DNA of 6,612 nt from Gammaproteobacteria bacterium GWE2_37_16. GTDB taxonomy: Bacteria; Pseudomonadota; Gammaproteobacteria; UBA9339. Shown here one piece after another: positions 4,518 through 6,612 of the stretch; within the stretch, counting starts at the first letter, position 1, and each line of letters opens with the position of its first letter. Location: positions 1-6,612 of the forward strand of contig MGXG01000073.1 of assembly GCA_001801285.1 (NCBI GenBank), written 5' to 3'. Under the pieces are notes generated by a model, which saw nothing but the letters and a program-made list of their open reading frames with translations, did not search any database and was not told the origin of the DNA. A program made the translations under genes and the position numbers.

Positions 4518-6612
4518 ATGTCAGTGCAAAATCCAGAAATATATGATTCAACAAGTATTAAAGTGCTAAAGGGATTGGATGCGGTCCGTAAACGTCCGGG
4601 CATGTACATAGGAGATACCGAAGATGGGACCGGTTTACACCATATGGTTTTCGAGGTCATGGATAATGCCGTAGATGAAGCGTTAGCCGGGCATTGTAAA
4701 AAAATAGACGTTATAATTCATGTTGATGGCAGTGTCTCAGTGAAAGATGATGGACGAGGAATCCCAGTTGATATACACGCGGAAGAGGGAATTTCAGCGG
4801 CAGAAGTCATTATGACCGTACTCCATGCCGGTGGTAAATTCGACGATAATGCCTACAAGGTGTCCGGTGGTTTGCATGGGGTTGGTGTTTCAGTTGTTAA
4901 TGCGTTGTCCGAAGAATTACAAATGCAGATTCGGCGCAACGGGAAACTTTATAAACAAATTTATCATTTAGGCAGCCCCGATGAACCCTTAAAAGAGATT
5001 GGTGACGCAATTGGCACTGGTACTGAAATCAGATTCAAACCTTGTCCAAGCATTTTTAAAATAGTCGAATTTAGTTATGAGGTTTTGGCGAAGCGTTTTC
5101 GCGAATTAGCGTTTCTTAATTCCGGCTTGAATATTCATTTACTAGACGAACGCACTGAAAAAGAAGAAACCTTTAATTATGAAGGTGGCTTGAAAGAATT
5201 TGTTAAACTCTTGAATACTAATAAAAGCCCCATAAACTCGATGATTTTTCATTTCACAGCAGAAAGAGCAGGGGTTGTTGTCGATTTAGCCCTACAATGG
5301 AATGACGGCTTTCAAGAAAATATCTTCTGTTACACAAATAACATTCCACAAAGAGATGGTGGCACACATTTAATTGGCTTTCGCGCCGCTTTAACAAGAA
5401 CTTTAAATACCTATATCGAAAAAGAAGGTTTTGCTAAAAAAGAAAAGGTGGCGACAACGGGCGATGATGCGCGCGAAGGGTTAACGGCTGTGCTCGCTAT
5501 TAAAGTTCATGATCCTAAGTTTTCCTCCCAAACCAAAGATAAATTAGTTTCTTCGGAAGTAAAACCGGCAATTGAATCTTTAGTAGCCGAAAAACTACAA
5601 GATTATTTACTGGAACAACCGCAACAAGCACGGGCTATAGTCAATAAAATCATAGAAGCTGCTCGTGCTAGAGAGGCCGCTCGTAAAGCGCGAGAAATGA
5701 CAAGACGTAAAAACACCCTTGATATTGCAGGATTACCCGGTAAGCTCGCTGATTGTCAGGAACGCAATCCAGCGCTTTGTGAAATTTTTATCGTTGAAGG
5801 TGATTCGGCAGGGGGATCCGCAAAACAAGCTAGAGATAGAAAAAATCAAGCAATCCTACCTTTACGCGGTAAAATTTTAAATGTAGAAAAAGCACGTTTT
5901 GATAAGATGTTAGCTTCTGAAGAATTAGGTAATTTAATTACTGCATTGGGTTGTAGTATTGGTAGAGATGAATATAACCCTGACAAACTGCGTTATCACC
6001 ATATTATTATCATGACCGACGCGGATGTCGACGGTTCGCATATTCGTACTCTGTTGTTGACTTTTCTCTATCGTCAAATGCCAGAACTAATCACCAGGGG
6101 ACATGTTTATATAGCACAACCACCTTTGTATAAAGTAAAAAAAGGCAAACAAGAACAATATATTAAAGATGATTTAGCCTTAAATGTGTATTTAATCCAA
6201 CTAGCTCTGGATAACACAAAATTATATTTATCTGCGGAATCACCAGCACTAAAAGACACAGCATTTGAAGATATGTTGCAAAATTATAGTGTTGGGTTGA
6301 GCATAATTGAACGCCTCGAAAGACGCTATCCAAGATTGCTACTTGAAGCTTTGTTAGAATTAACACGCATAAAAGTTGAACAAATGCATAATTTTGCCAC
6401 AATGTCCCGTTGGGTACACAATTTACAAAATGTTCTTGCTGCTCAAAAGGTTAACCAAGGTACCAGTTATACAGTTACCCTAAAAGAAGGGGTTGATAAA
6501 CAATATTTCATCCCGGTAGTTACTAAACGCGAACATGGTATAACTACAGATTTAAATTTACTTCCCTTCTTTTTTAGCTCCTCCGATTACATTTATCTTG
6601 CAGATTTATCGG
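4518..6612 (+). CDS. gyrB: DNA gyrase subunit B (3' truncated by window)
   Basis: GyrB is the ATPase subunit of DNA gyrase, the A2B2 topoisomerase that introduces negative supercoils. The frame stays open from the ATG at 4518 to the window edge (698 codons of an expected 800 or so). The GHKL ATPase domain shows Glu46 and Asn50 in MVFEVMDNAVDEAL (E. coli Glu42, Asn46), Asp77 in KDDGRGIP, and GGLHGVGVSVVNALS. Arg140 corresponds to the E. coli coumarin-contact Arg136, so that residue is conserved. The transducer domain includes QRDGGTH. The TOPRIM metal residues are present: Glu427 in EGDSAGGSAKQ and Asp501/Asp503/Asp505 in DADVDGSHIRTLLL. The region after PPLYKV (from about residue 535, with ERLERRYPRLLLEALLEL) is the extra domain typical of Gram-negative GyrB. 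GAGG at 4509-4512 lies 5 nt before the ATG, a good ribosome site. No frameshift was found on codon-by-codon reading. Confidence 0.97.
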   Translation, partial: MSVQNPEIYDSTSIKVLKGLDAVRKRPGMYIGDTEDGTGLHHMVFEVMDNAVDEALAGHCKKIDVIIHVDGSVSVKDDGRGIPVDIHAEEGISAAEVIMTVLHAGGKFDDNAYKVSGGLHGVGVSVVNALSEELQMQIRRNGKLYKQIYHLGSPDEPLKEIGDAIGTGTEIRFKPCPSIFKIVEFSYEVLAKRFRELAFLNSGLNIHLLDERTEKEETFNYEGGLKEFVKLLNTNKSPINSMIFHFTAERAGVVVDLALQWNDGFQENIFCYTNNIPQRDGGTHLIGFRAALTRTLNTYIEKEGFAKKEKVATTGDDAREGLTAVLAIKVHDPKFSSQTKDKLVSSEVKPAIESLVAEKLQDYLLEQPQQARAIVNKIIEAARAREAARKAREMTRRKNTLDIAGLPGKLADCQERNPALCEIFIVEGDSAGGSAKQARDRKNQAILPLRGKILNVEKARFDKMLASEELGNLITALGCSIGRDEYNPDKLRYHHIIIMTDADVDGSHIRTLLLTFLYRQMPELITRGHVYIAQPPLYKVKKGKQEQYIKDDLALNVYLIQLALDNTKLYLSAESPALKDTAFEDMLQNYSVGLSIIERLERRYPRLLLEALLELTRIKVEQMHNFATMSRWVHNLQNVLAAQKVNQGTSYTVTLKEGVDKQYFIPVVTKREHGITTDLNLLPFFFSSSDYIYLADLS

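Noticed and set aside
6163..6402. Minus-strand open frame opposite gyrB
   Set aside because: Antisense to the conserved GyrB extra domain; the hydrophobic product is a by-product of AT-rich codons.

Overview
This window is an AT-rich bacterial chromosome segment with six genes, all on the plus strand. Gene content and protein signatures point to a gammaproteobacterium: GyrB carries the extra domain of the ~800-residue Gram-negative form, and dnaN, recF and gyrB are packed in the classic replication-origin order. The low G+C suggests a Legionellales- or Piscirickettsiaceae-like lineage, but that placement is inferred and was not tested by a search.

Layout: (1) 1-232 is the 3' end of lon, the ATP-dependent protease. 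(2) 251-904 encodes an HD-domain metal phosphohydrolase of the YpgQ/YedJ type. (3) 953-1711 encodes a class I SAM-dependent methyltransferase of unknown substrate. These three may be co-transcribed, since the gaps are 18 and 48 nt. (4) 1712-2266 is a 555-nt gene-free gap. It holds a compositionally distinct segment (about 46% G+C) with a 14-bp perfect palindrome and nested inverted repeats. A very AT-rich tract follows, with a 10-bp direct repeat, three GATC sites at about 20-bp spacing, a weak candidate dnaN promoter and a short hairpin. (5) 2267-3376 dnaN, 3380-4462 recF and 4518-6612 gyrB (3' end cut by the window) form the replication/repair cluster.

The most notable signal is three parS-type centromere sites (16-bp sequences built around CACGTG). 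One lies inside recF, one overlaps the last codons of recF, and one is a perfect palindrome in the recF-gyrB gap. They would be loading sites for the chromosomal partition protein ParB (Spo0J) and mark the region as origin-proximal. Two of the sites are read as codons and both give the peptide F-H-V-E-H, so RecF carries the centromere code in its protein sequence.

The other unusual point is that dnaA is absent from its usual place upstream of dnaN. Its position is taken by the lon/HD/methyltransferase group and the odd intergenic segment, which suggests a rearrangement breakpoint beside the origin cluster. I see no wholly new multi-gene system here. The points worth following are the parS arrangement, the intergenic element and the dnaA-less origin neighbourhood.
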